Positions 32,615 to 40,192 of a stretch of DNA of 64,000 nt are shown in pieces. The DNA is from Streptomyces sp. NBC_00620. Lineage in GTDB: Bacteria > Actinomycetota > Actinomycetes > Streptomycetales > Streptomycetaceae. Location: positions 124,001-188,000 of the forward strand of contig NZ_JAPENY010000003.1 in NCBI RefSeq assembly GCF_026341825.1, read 5' to 3'. The number at the start of each line of letters is the position of its first letter. The first letter of the stretch is position 1. The position numbers and the translations under genes were made by a program. The notes under the pieces are model-generated. The model did not search any database. It was not told where the DNA came from and saw only the letters and a list, made by a program, of their open reading frames with translations.

Positions 32615-33414
32615 GAGTCCCGCCCCAGGCGACGGTTGGCCAGCACCGACGTCTTCTTGCGGACCGCCGCGACCTCGTCGACATCGAGGTCGGCGATCAG
32701 CAGGCCCGGCTCCGCATCCAAGCCCGCGCGTACGGTCCCGTCCGGGCCGACCACCAAGCTGTGCCCGATGCCTGTCGGCGCCGAGGAGTGCGCTGCCACT
32801 CCCCCGGCCGCCGGGTCGGCCTGGTCCACGGCCGCGACCCAGAGCGTGGCGTCGAGGGCGCGGGCACGGACCAGCAGTTCCCACTGTTCACGCTTGCCCG
32901 GCCCGGCTCCCCAGGACGCGGCAAGGAGCGTCGCTACGGCACCCGCGTCGGCGTGCGCCCGGAACAGTTCGGGGAAGCGGACGTCGTAGCAGGTGGCCAG
33001 TCCCATGCGTACGCCGTCGATGTCGATCGTGACGATCCGCGAGCCCGCGGCGACCGTGTCCGACTCGGCGTAGCCGAAGGCGTCGTACAGATGGATCTTG
33101 TCGTACGCCGCCTCGACACCCGGGCCGGTGGCCAGCAGGGTGTTGGCCACCCGTCCGCGCGGAGCCGGGGTGAACATGCCCGCCACCACGACGGTGCCGG
33201 CCGCGGCTGCGATGGCGCGCACCGCATCCGCCCAGGGGCCGTCGAGGGGCTGTGCGATCGGCGCCAAGGGGGTATCGAAGCAGGCCATCGACGCCTCGGG
33301 GAACACGACGACGCGCGCTCCGGCCGCCGCGGCGCGATGGGTGTCGTCCTCGATGAGTGCGAGGTTCTTGTCGGGTTCGGGTCCGCTGGTGAACTGGCTC
33401 AGGGCGATACGCAC
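32611..33414 (-). CDS. Carbon-nitrogen hydrolase (nitrilase superfamily)
   Basis: This 267-residue protein hydrolyses a carbon-nitrogen bond, probably an amide or carbamoyl group. The full triad is visible: Glu in VVFPEASMA (about 41), Lys in AYDKIHLYDAF (about 104) and Cys in LATCYDVRFPEL (about 141). It belongs to the short omega-amidase/Nit-like branch rather than the aromatic nitrilases. It lies 49 bp behind the transporter and overlaps the cupin. Confidence 0.87.
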   Translation of the reverse strand: MRIALSQFTSGPEPDKNLALIEDDTHRAAAAGARVVVFPEASMACFDTPLAPIAQPLDGPWADAVRAIAAAAGTVVVAGMFTPAPRGRVANTLLATGPGVEAAYDKIHLYDAFGYAESDTVAAGSRIVTIDIDGVRMGLATCYDVRFPELFRAHADAGAVATLLAASWGAGPGKREQWELLVRARALDATLWVAAVDQADPAAGGVAAHSSAPTGIGHSLVVGPDGTVRAGLDAEPGLLIADLDVDEVAAVRKKTSVLANRRLGRDS

Positions 33415-33463
33415 GGGCGGCCTTTCTGCGTCGGGATGGATGCGGGCGGGGATCGGCGCGGGA

Positions 33464-34819
33464 TCAGGAAACCTCGGCGGCGGGTTCGGAGGAGTGTGCG
33501 ACGCGTGGCATCTCCTCGTCCGTGGCGTCGTCCGCGTCCCGGCCCAGCGACAGGCCGGCGATGGTGACGGCCGCGGCGACGGCGATGTACAGCGCCAGCG
33601 GAACCCAGCTGTCGTACGAGCTCAGCAGAGCGGTGAACAGCAGCGGTGCGACCGCGCCGCCGATGAGGCCGGCGAGCGTGTAGGCGAGCGAGGAGCCCGT
33701 GTAGCGCAGCCGTGGCGAGAACTGCTCGGCGATGAAGGCCGCCTGCGGCCCGTACATGACGGAGTGGATGGCCAGGCCCACGACGACGCCGAACGCGAGA
33801 AGAGGCCAGCTGCCGCCGTCGGCCATCAGGAAGAACACGAACGGCCATACGCCCGCCGCCACGGCCGCACAGCCGTACAGCAGACGCCGGTTGACCCGGT
33901 CGGACAGGGCTCCGGCGAGCGGGATGAGGAAGACCTGGAGCGAGGAGCCGATGAGTACGGCGGCCAGGGCGGAGCCGCGCGCCATGCCCAGTTCGCCGGT
34001 GGCGTAGGTGAGGACGAAGACGGTGAACATCGCGTAGAGCACGTCGGGTCCGACGCGGCACAGGATGGCCGCGCACAGGGCGCGGGGCTGGGTGGTGAAC
34101 ACCTCGCGGATCGGCGCCTCGGGCCGACTCTGTTCGGCCTGCATCGCCTTGAACACCGGTGTCTCCTCCAGCTTGGCCCGGATCCACAGGCCGAAGCCGA
34201 CCAGCACGCCGGACAGCAGGAACGCCACGCGCCAGCCCCAGGACAGGAACTGATCCTCCGTCAAGAGTGCGCCGAGGGCGGCCAGGACGCCGTTCGCGAG
34301 GAGGTTGCCCGCGGGCGGGCCGACCTGTGCGGCGGAGGCGTAGAAGCCGCGGCGGCGCGGGTCGCCGAACTCGCTGGACAGCAGGACTGCGCCGCCCCAC
34401 TCGCCGCCCACGCCGACGCCCTGGGCGAAGCGCAGCACGACCAGGGCGATGGGAGCGGCGACACCGACAGTGCCGTACGAGGGCAGCAGGCCGATGAGGA
34501 AGGTGGCCACGCCGATGAGGATCAGCGTGGCGATGAGGACCTTCTTGCGGCCGATGACATCGCCGAGCCTGCCGAAGACGAAGCCGCCGAGCGGACGGGA
34601 GAGATAGCCCACCGCGTAGGTGGAGAACGCCAGGAGCGTGCCGGTGAGGGGGTCCTCGGAGGGGAAGAAGAGGTCGCCGAAGACCAGGGCGGCGGCGGCC
34701 GAGTAGACCGCGAAGTCGTACCACTCCAGGGCGGTGCCGGTGAGGCTGGCGAAGAAGGCGCGGCGGATGCCGGAGCGGCCCGGCGGCGGCGCCTCCGTGG
34801 CCTGCTGGGTGTGCTGCAT
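33464..34819 (-). CDS. MFS transporter, metabolite:H+ symporter (MHS) type
   Basis: This 451-residue protein has 12 predicted membrane helices. The family signatures ALEWYDFAVY, GRLGDVIGRKKVL and FAQGVGVGGEWGGAVLL are visible, as in shikimate, citrate and ProP-like symporters. Its substrate is therefore probably an organic acid or small zwitterion. ATG 34819 sets family length. It is first in the leftward operon MFS-nitrilase-cupin, with a triple half-site operator 40-65 bp upstream. Confidence 0.9.
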   Translation of the reverse strand: MQHTQQATEAPPPGRSGIRRAFFASLTGTALEWYDFAVYSAAAALVFGDLFFPSEDPLTGTLLAFSTYAVGYLSRPLGGFVFGRLGDVIGRKKVLIATLILIGVATFLIGLLPSYGTVGVAAPIALVVLRFAQGVGVGGEWGGAVLLSSEFGDPRRRGFYASAAQVGPPAGNLLANGVLAALGALLTEDQFLSWGWRVAFLLSGVLVGFGLWIRAKLEETPVFKAMQAEQSRPEAPIREVFTTQPRALCAAILCRVGPDVLYAMFTVFVLTYATGELGMARGSALAAVLIGSSLQVFLIPLAGALSDRVNRRLLYGCAAVAAGVWPFVFFLMADGGSWPLLAFGVVVGLAIHSVMYGPQAAFIAEQFSPRLRYTGSSLAYTLAGLIGGAVAPLLFTALLSSYDSWVPLALYIAVAAAVTIAGLSLGRDADDATDEEMPRVAHSSEPAAEVS

Positions 34820-34857
34820 GCTGCCTGTTCCTTGCGTCGGGGGACGTCGACCTTTCG

Positions 34858-34885
34858 GCATACTTCTTGTATACAGGTCGTATGC
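34858..34885. promoter_or_regulatory. Triple half-site GntR operator between MFS and DUF2848 genes
   Basis: Half-sites GCATAC (34858-34863), GTATAC (34869-34874) and GTATGC (34880-34885) are spaced exactly 5 nt apart, forming two overlapping palindromes with an 11-bp period. The right-hand palindrome matches the site upstream of gntR. It lies between divergent starts 34819 and 34941, so it can control both transcripts. Confidence 0.7.
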
Positions 34886-34940
34886 GCAACCCCTGCGCCG
34901 GAAGTTAACCGCTTCGAAACCGATCCCTCCAGGAGTTCCC

Positions 34941-35627
34941 GTGGCCGTGCTGACCTTCGAACTGCCCGACGGTTCTGTCCGTGACGTCGATGTACGGCAG
35001 GTACTCAACGCCGGATACGCCGGGCGCAGCCAGCAGGATGTCGCCGCGCACGTCGCCGAGCTGGCCGAACTCGGCGTGCCCGCGCCGTCGGTGACCCCGG
35101 CGCTCTATCCCGTCTCCCCCTATCTCGCCCAGCAGACCGACACGGTCGCCGCCCAGCACGCCCGCACCTCCGGCGAGGCCGAGTGGGCCCTGATCGTCGC
35201 CGCGGACGGAGAACTGCTGCTCACCGCCGCCTGCGACCACACCGACCGGGATCTCGAGGTGCACGGGGTCGCCTGGAGCAAGAACGCGGGCCCGGACGTC
35301 CTCGCCCGCCGCGCCTGGCGGCTGGCCGACGTCGAGGCGCGCCTCGACGAGCTCACCCTGCGGGCCTGGGTCACCCACGACGGCAAGGAGTCCGAGATCC
35401 AGAGCGGCACGCTCGCCGAGTTGCTCACTCCGGGCTACTGGGCCGAAGTCCTGCGCTCCCGGGGCGACTTGGTCCCCGGCACCGTCCTCATCTCCGGGAC
35501 CATCCCGATGGCCGAGGACGTGGACCAGTTCGCCGAGACCTGGCGCGTGGAGCTGGGCGACCCGGCGACCGGAGACACGATCCGCCTGGCCTACGACGTG
35601 ATTCCGATGCCCGAACCGATCGGCTGA
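34941..35627 (+). CDS. DUF2848 family protein (FAH-like fold)
   Basis: This 228-residue protein has the family landmarks AGYAGRSQQDVAAHVAELAE, LGVPAPSVTPALYPVS, SGEAEWAL and CDHTDRDLEVHGVAWSKNAG. The DHTDR and SGE elements resemble metal-binding parts of fumarylacetoacetate-hydrolase folds, but the enzymatic function is unknown. GTG 34941 follows AGGAG at 34931-34935. It is divergent from the transporter and shares its operator, so it probably acts on the imported compound or a product of it. Confidence 0.85.
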   Translation: MAVLTFELPDGSVRDVDVRQVLNAGYAGRSQQDVAAHVAELAELGVPAPSVTPALYPVSPYLAQQTDTVAAQHARTSGEAEWALIVAADGELLLTAACDHTDRDLEVHGVAWSKNAGPDVLARRAWRLADVEARLDELTLRAWVTHDGKESEIQSGTLAELLTPGYWAEVLRSRGDLVPGTVLISGTIPMAEDVDQFAETWRVELGDPATGDTIRLAYDVIPMPEPIG

Positions 35628-35664
35628 GGGCGCCGGAGGTCCCCGTAGCGGTGGCTGGGCTCCG

Positions 35665-36120
35665 CTACGGGCCGGTCCTGCCGAGGTCCAGGCGTCCGAC
35701 GTGTGCCACGTTCTTCTGGTCGTCGGCGTCGTCGCCGGCCTGGGCGGCGAACCAGGCGTCGAGGATCTCCCTGAGCAGCGGCTCGGAGGTCAACCGCAGG
35801 CTCAGCGCCAGCACATTGGCGTCGTTCCAGCGGCGTGCGCCGTCCGCCGTGTACGCGTCCGTGCACAGGGCCGCTCGTACCCCCGCCACCTTGTTCGCGG
35901 CGATCGACGCGCCCGTGCCGGTCCAGCAGCAGACGACCGCCTGGTCCGAGGTCCCGGCGGCGACCTCTCGGGCCGCCGCCTCCGAGCAGAACGCCCACTG
36001 GGTGTTGTCGCCGGGCTTGAGCGCTCCGTGCGTCAGCACTTCGTGTCCGCGGCTGCGCAACTCCGTGACGAGGGAGCGGGCCACGGGTTCGTCCATGTCC
36101 GAGGAAACGGAGATCCGCAT
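35665..36120 (-). CDS. RpiB/LacA/LacB-family sugar-phosphate isomerase-like protein
   Basis: This 151-residue protein has the RpiB core: an N-terminal RISVSSDM strand, the phosphate/substrate loop CCWTGTGASIAANKVAGVRA (about 64-83) and NDANVLALSLRLT. Full RpiB converts ribose-5-P and ribulose-5-P. The usual Asp-His pair at the N-terminus is not obvious here, so it may have a modified specificity. It is convergent with DUF2848 and appears monocistronic. Confidence 0.8.
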   Translation of the reverse strand: MRISVSSDMDEPVARSLVTELRSRGHEVLTHGALKPGDNTQWAFCSEAAAREVAAGTSDQAVVCCWTGTGASIAANKVAGVRAALCTDAYTADGARRWNDANVLALSLRLTSEPLLREILDAWFAAQAGDDADDQKNVAHVGRLDLGRTGP

Positions 36121-36275
36121 GCCTCGAAGACTACGCAGCGGATGAGCCGGATGTCTTCGGGCCTCTGCCGCCGACGCTCCTCGGCGTGATCAACTGGCAG
36201 CACAGCGGCGGCGACGGCCCGCTGCCGCCGCAGGTTCGCCAAGAGCACTTCGCGGGTGTACGGAGAGGGGAAAGC

Positions 36276-37085
36276 GTGAGTGAGAGCCAGCGCCCGGACG
36301 GATCGGCAAGGCTGAACACCTCGGTGGCACACAATGCCCGGGTCTGGAACTACTGGATCGGCGGCAAGGACAATTACGAGGTCGACCAGCGGGTGGGCGA
36401 CCAGGTCGCCGCCATGTTCCCGGTCATCCGGGACGTGGCCCGCGCCGACCGCGAGTTCCTGGGGCGTGCGGTCACGTACCTGGCCGCCGACTGCGGGGTA
36501 CGGCAGTTCCTCGACATCGGCACCGGACTGCCGACGATGGACAACACCCACCAGATCGCCCAGCGCATCGCGCCCGAGTCGCGGATCGTGTACGTCGACA
36601 ACGACCCCATCGTGCTCGTCCACGCCCGTTCCCTGCTCACCGGCACCCTGGAGGGCACCACCGACTACATCGACGCCGACGTCCACCAACCGGACACCAT
36701 CGTCCAGGGCGCCGCGGCGGCCCTCGACCTCGACCGGCCCGTCGCGGTCATGATGCTCGGCATCCTGAACTTCGTCCTCGACACCGGCCAGGCCCAGGAC
36801 ATCGTGCGCCGTGTCATGGCCGCGGTGCCCTCCGGCAGCTACCTCGCGCTGACCCACCCCACCACGCACGCCGACCTGGGCGGCGAGGGCAACGTCGAGG
36901 CCATGGCCTTCTGGAACAAGAACGCCACCCCGCCGATCACCGCCCGCAGCCGAGCGGAGATCACCGCCTTCTTCGACGGCCTGGACCTGATCACCCCGGG
37001 AATCGTCTCCTGCTCGCAATGGCACGCCGAGACCGAATCCCCCGCCGCGCTCCCGCAGTTCGGCGCCGTCGCCCGGAAGCCCTGA
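36276..37085 (+). CDS. SAM-dependent methyltransferase (DUF574 type)
   Basis: This 269-residue protein has the family N-terminus LNTSVAHNARVWNYWIGGKDN, the SAM loop FLDIGTGLPTMDNTHQIA (about 73-90), YVDNDPIVLVHA and MMLGILNFV. This family is expanded in Streptomyces and often lies near conservon or regulatory genes; substrates are unknown. GTG 36276 follows GGAGAGGGG at 36261-36269. Confidence 0.87.
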   Translation: MSESQRPDGSARLNTSVAHNARVWNYWIGGKDNYEVDQRVGDQVAAMFPVIRDVARADREFLGRAVTYLAADCGVRQFLDIGTGLPTMDNTHQIAQRIAPESRIVYVDNDPIVLVHARSLLTGTLEGTTDYIDADVHQPDTIVQGAAAALDLDRPVAVMMLGILNFVLDTGQAQDIVRRVMAAVPSGSYLALTHPTTHADLGGEGNVEAMAFWNKNATPPITARSRAEITAFFDGLDLITPGIVSCSQWHAETESPAALPQFGAVARKP

Positions 37086-37134
37086 CCGACGAGGGTGGAA
37101 CCCACGCGTCGGATGTGGAAGCAAGCCTCCGCGG

Positions 37135-37731
37135 CTAGAGGACCGGGAGAGCCTCCCACCGGCGCGGTGCGCGGCGTTTGTCCAACCAGAAGACATAGCC
37201 GCGGAGGTACGTCTCCAGCCCGTCGTCGATGTAGGCGACGAAGTCCAAGTGGCCCTGGGCGGCGTCGTGGTAGTGGGGGCGGTACTGGGCGGAGCCGTTG
37301 ATGCCCCAGTCGAGGTGGGTGTCGGCGCCCCAGTCGGCCGCGATGGCCAGGGCCCAGTCGCGGACCCGTCCCCGGTCGCGCCACCAGGCGCGGACGGTGG
37401 CAGGGGTCCAGTGGTCGTCGCCGTCCCAGCCGTATCCGCTGTACAGCTCCAGTTGAGCGGCCCCGACCATGGCCTCGGTCTCCGCGTCGCTCCCGGGCTG
37501 GCGGTAGACGAACTCCGTTCCGAAGCCGTCGCCGAGGTCGTCGTCGTAGGCGATGTGGTGCGGCGCATCCACCCTGCCCAGCATCATGGAGTCGGTGGCC
37601 GCGCCGTAGAACGGGCCCGGGACGTTGCGCCAGTTCCGTTCCGCCCATACGCCCGAGAAGACTTCCCTCGTCGACTCCACAGCGGCGACGAGCCGCCGGG
37701 CCGTGGGCAGAGAGTCCCAGTAACCGCGCAC
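37135..37731 (-). CDS. Conserved hypothetical protein
   Basis: This 198-residue soluble protein is rich in Trp and Asp, with stretches such as WAERNWRNVPGPFYGAATDS and YSGYGWDGDDHWTP. It has no signal peptide or membrane helix. I do not recognise a domain with known function. GTG 37731 is chosen because GGGAGG precedes it; ATG 37758 is an alternative. It converges with the methyltransferase. Confidence 0.6.
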   Translation of the reverse strand: MRGYWDSLPTARRLVAAVESTREVFSGVWAERNWRNVPGPFYGAATDSMMLGRVDAPHHIAYDDDLGDGFGTEFVYRQPGSDAETEAMVGAAQLELYSGYGWDGDDHWTPATVRAWWRDRGRVRDWALAIAADWGADTHLDWGINGSAQYRPHYHDAAQGHLDFVAYIDDGLETYLRGYVFWLDKRRAPRRWEALPVL

Positions 37732-37829
37732 AGCGAGTCCTCCCTCGTTCGATGACACCGGAGAGGATCATCCTCGACGCGGCCATGAGTCCCCGGCGGG
37801 GGGACCTTCAGCTCCCCGCCTGGACGTAC

Positions 37830-38050
37830 GCCGCCCAGACATAAGGGCGGGCCGATATCCGGCGCCGTAGCTCTCGGACGGTGGTGGAGGGCGTGGGCGG
37901 AGGTGTCGGCGGTGTCGCCCGAGGTGCGGCGGTAGAAGTCCCGGGTGACGTGGTCGGCGTGGGTGCTGTCGATCTCCCAGAGTGTTCCGACCGCTGGGGG
38001 GGAACCCGGCGAGGAGGAAGGCGCTGGTGATGTGGGTGATCCCCGACAAG
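37830..38050 (-). pseudogene. C-terminal CHAT-domain remnant, frameshifted
   Basis: Minus-strand segments read THITSAFLLAGFPP and, in a second frame, VGTLWEIDSTHADHVTRDFY followed by SAHALHHR. They match the conserved end of CHAT (caspase-like TPR-associated) proteins, where LAGFPHVVGTLWEI is the usual run. The frame breaks at a run of seven C/G (37995-38001). No upstream CHAT or TPR sequence is present. The 393-bp stretch 37732-38124 holds nothing else recognisable. Confidence 0.6.
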
Positions 38051-38124
38051 CCCTCAACTCGGCGTTCGCCTGCCCGCCCCATAATCCAGGGGCGGTTCGA
38101 CCAGGTCCCGGGCAGGATGCCTCT

Positions 38125-39651
38125 GTGCACCCTGTCCTGTGCGGGCTCGCCGCCAATGCCTCCCTTCCCTCCCTGCTGATCGACCAGTTGATCGCGCTCG
38201 CGGACGACGCCGTCGACTCGAAGCTCGCTCTTCGCCCGGATCTCAGCCACGCGCAGGTGGTTGCGCTTGCCTCGCAGACCGACGCGACCGCTGTGCAACT
38301 CGTTTACGAGGGGCGGCTGACCGCCTCCGACATCGACCCGGTGACACAGCCTCGAGCCGCGCTCGCTCTGCTCGACGAGCAGGCCGGAAGGCCGGAGTGG
38401 GCACGCCTCTTCGCCGCCGATCCCGTCGTCGAGCACCGGGAGAAGCTGGCCGCGTGCCCCGGCCTTCCGCCCGATGTGGTGGACACACTCGCCGCCGACC
38501 CGGACGTACGAGTCGTCGCCGAACTCGCGCTGTGGACCACGCCGGAGATGGCGACCGGGCTTGCGCGCCATCCGCATGCCGAGGTCCGCCGTGCGGTGGC
38601 CGCGAACGAGGCGACGCCACCGGCCGTACTGGCGATGCTGGTCACCGGCGAGGGGCTGCCTCCGGCTCAGTGGTGCCTGGTCTGCGACCGTGAACGGACG
38701 CCGTTCGTGCACGATCCGCGCTGCCCGCAGCCCGACTGCGACCTGCTGCCGGGTGCCTCCTGCGACGGCTCCCACGAGTCCACCGTGCACGACATGCGGG
38801 CGTTGGCGCTGCGGAACCCGGCCACGCCCGTCGAAGCCGTCGTCGGCTTGGCCGACCATCCCTCGATGGTGCTGCGCTGGCAACTTGCCGCCCGACCCGA
38901 CCTGCCACCGGATCTCTGGGAACGGCTCGCCCGCGACCCCGCTCCGGGTGTACGAGCCGACCTCGCCGAGAACCCTACGATCGGCGATGCTCAGATCCGC
39001 GCGCTGGCCACCGACCTCGACCAAGGCGTACGGCGCAGTCTCGCGCACAACCCGAGTGTGCCGCTCGACGTGCTCGGCCGGTTGGCCGCCGTGACCAAGA
39101 CCGGTCCAACCCTGCTGCCCCGGATCGCCGCCGCGTCTCCGGCCGAGGTCGAGGACATGGCCAGGTCGACGAATCCGGCCCTGCGGATGCTCGTCGCGCA
39201 ACGACGCGACCTGCCGGCCGGGATCCGCGATCAGCTGGCCCTCGACCCCGACGCGAAGGTGGTCAAGTCCGTCGCACCGCATCCGGGCCTCTCCGAAGCC
39301 CAACTGCGGGCCATGGTCGACCGGCACGGAGTCCGCGTCCTCGCCAAGGTGGCAACCAACCCCGCCGCGTCACCGGCACTGCTTGAGTACCTGGCCCGGC
39401 ACGAACCGCCGGTTCAGAAGGCCTTCCGCGAGATCGCCCGGCACCCCAACGCCACGGCCCCGTCCCTCCTCGCCTGCCTGACGGACGACCAAGCCCGGCC
39501 CATAGCCGCCGGCCACCCCGCCCTGCCTCCGCACGTCATGGTCGAACTGCTCTCGGACGACAACTGGCAAGTGGCGGAAGCCGCGGCGGCCAATCCGTCT
39601 CTGCCACAGGCCGTCATGCCGGAGCTGATCCCTGCCGGATCGGAGCCATAG
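38125..39651 (+). CDS. LRV (leucine-rich variant) repeat protein with a cysteine cluster
   Basis: This 508-residue protein is built almost wholly from about 24-residue alpha-solenoid repeats of the form LA.DPD..VR..LA.NP..P...L..L. An insertion near residues 185-225 contains WCLVCDR, then HDPRCPQPDCDLLPGASCDG, a set of five or more Cys plus His that could bind zinc or an iron-sulfur cluster. It is probably a cytoplasmic scaffold. The start is uncertain: GTG 38125 is used because upstream sequence belongs to the CHAT remnant. The related broken gene at 22835 belongs to the same family. Confidence 0.75.
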   Translation: MHPVLCGLAANASLPSLLIDQLIALADDAVDSKLALRPDLSHAQVVALASQTDATAVQLVYEGRLTASDIDPVTQPRAALALLDEQAGRPEWARLFAADPVVEHREKLAACPGLPPDVVDTLAADPDVRVVAELALWTTPEMATGLARHPHAEVRRAVAANEATPPAVLAMLVTGEGLPPAQWCLVCDRERTPFVHDPRCPQPDCDLLPGASCDGSHESTVHDMRALALRNPATPVEAVVGLADHPSMVLRWQLAARPDLPPDLWERLARDPAPGVRADLAENPTIGDAQIRALATDLDQGVRRSLAHNPSVPLDVLGRLAAVTKTGPTLLPRIAAASPAEVEDMARSTNPALRMLVAQRRDLPAGIRDQLALDPDAKVVKSVAPHPGLSEAQLRAMVDRHGVRVLAKVATNPAASPALLEYLARHEPPVQKAFREIARHPNATAPSLLACLTDDQARPIAAGHPALPPHVMVELLSDDNWQVAEAAAANPSLPQAVMPELIPAGSEP

Positions 39652-39706
39652 GTCCGGTCACGAAATTCTGTCGAATTCGTCCTGGGGGCATGCGTACGCT
39701 CCCCAC

Positions 39707-40036
39707 ATGGCCCATGCGAAGACCTCGTACGTCTGCCTGCCTTGCCGGGCCTCCTACAAGCAGCCTTTCGGCGCGGAGCGGCAGCGGGTCTGTCCGCGCT
39801 GCGCGGAGCCGTTGATTCATGTCGGCTCGGCCTTCGCCGCGCCCCGGCGGCGGGACGTCGCGGCATGGCGGACGCTCACCGTTCTCCTCAACGCGGGCGT
39901 GCGCTTCCACAAAAGCTGCTGCGGTGGCCCCGGATTCCGGCCCCGCACGCTGCGCGAGGTCCGCGAGCGGATGAATTACGCGCGGCGCACCGGAGAGCCC
40001 ATCGCGAGAGCGCTCGTACGGCCCGATGTGCCCTGA
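39707..40036 (+). CDS. Small double-CxxC protein
   Basis: This 109-residue basic protein has an N-terminal CLPC ... CPRC pair (about residues 10-13 and 29-32) that would form a zinc ribbon. A second half contains KSCCGGPGFRPRTLREVRER. No ribosome site is evident, so it may be leaderless. The function is unknown. It lies 55 bp after the LRV gene on the same strand. Confidence 0.6.
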   Translation: MAHAKTSYVCLPCRASYKQPFGAERQRVCPRCAEPLIHVGSAFAAPRRRDVAAWRTLTVLLNAGVRFHKSCCGGPGFRPRTLREVRERMNYARRTGEPIARALVRPDVP

Positions 40037-40192
40037 CAGTTCACGAGATCGCCGCACACGGGGCATCCGTCCCGCCTTGGGAAACGGTCACGCAGGAGGA
40101 GAGGCCGACTCGACTGTCGGCTCATCGAACCCAGCTGCTCAAGGCCGCTCCCGCGCAGGCCGCAGCACTGCGCGGGAGCGGCTGGCAGTGGG

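Noticed and set aside
33098..34984. Long plus-strand frame opposite the MFS transporter
   Set aside because: The protein is low-complexity, rich in Gly, Glu, Arg and Ala, and antisense to a clear 12-helix transporter.
37768..39327. Long minus-strand frame opposite the LRV gene
   Set aside because: Most of it is a shadow of the LRV repeats. Only its end contains the CHAT-like remnant, reported separately.
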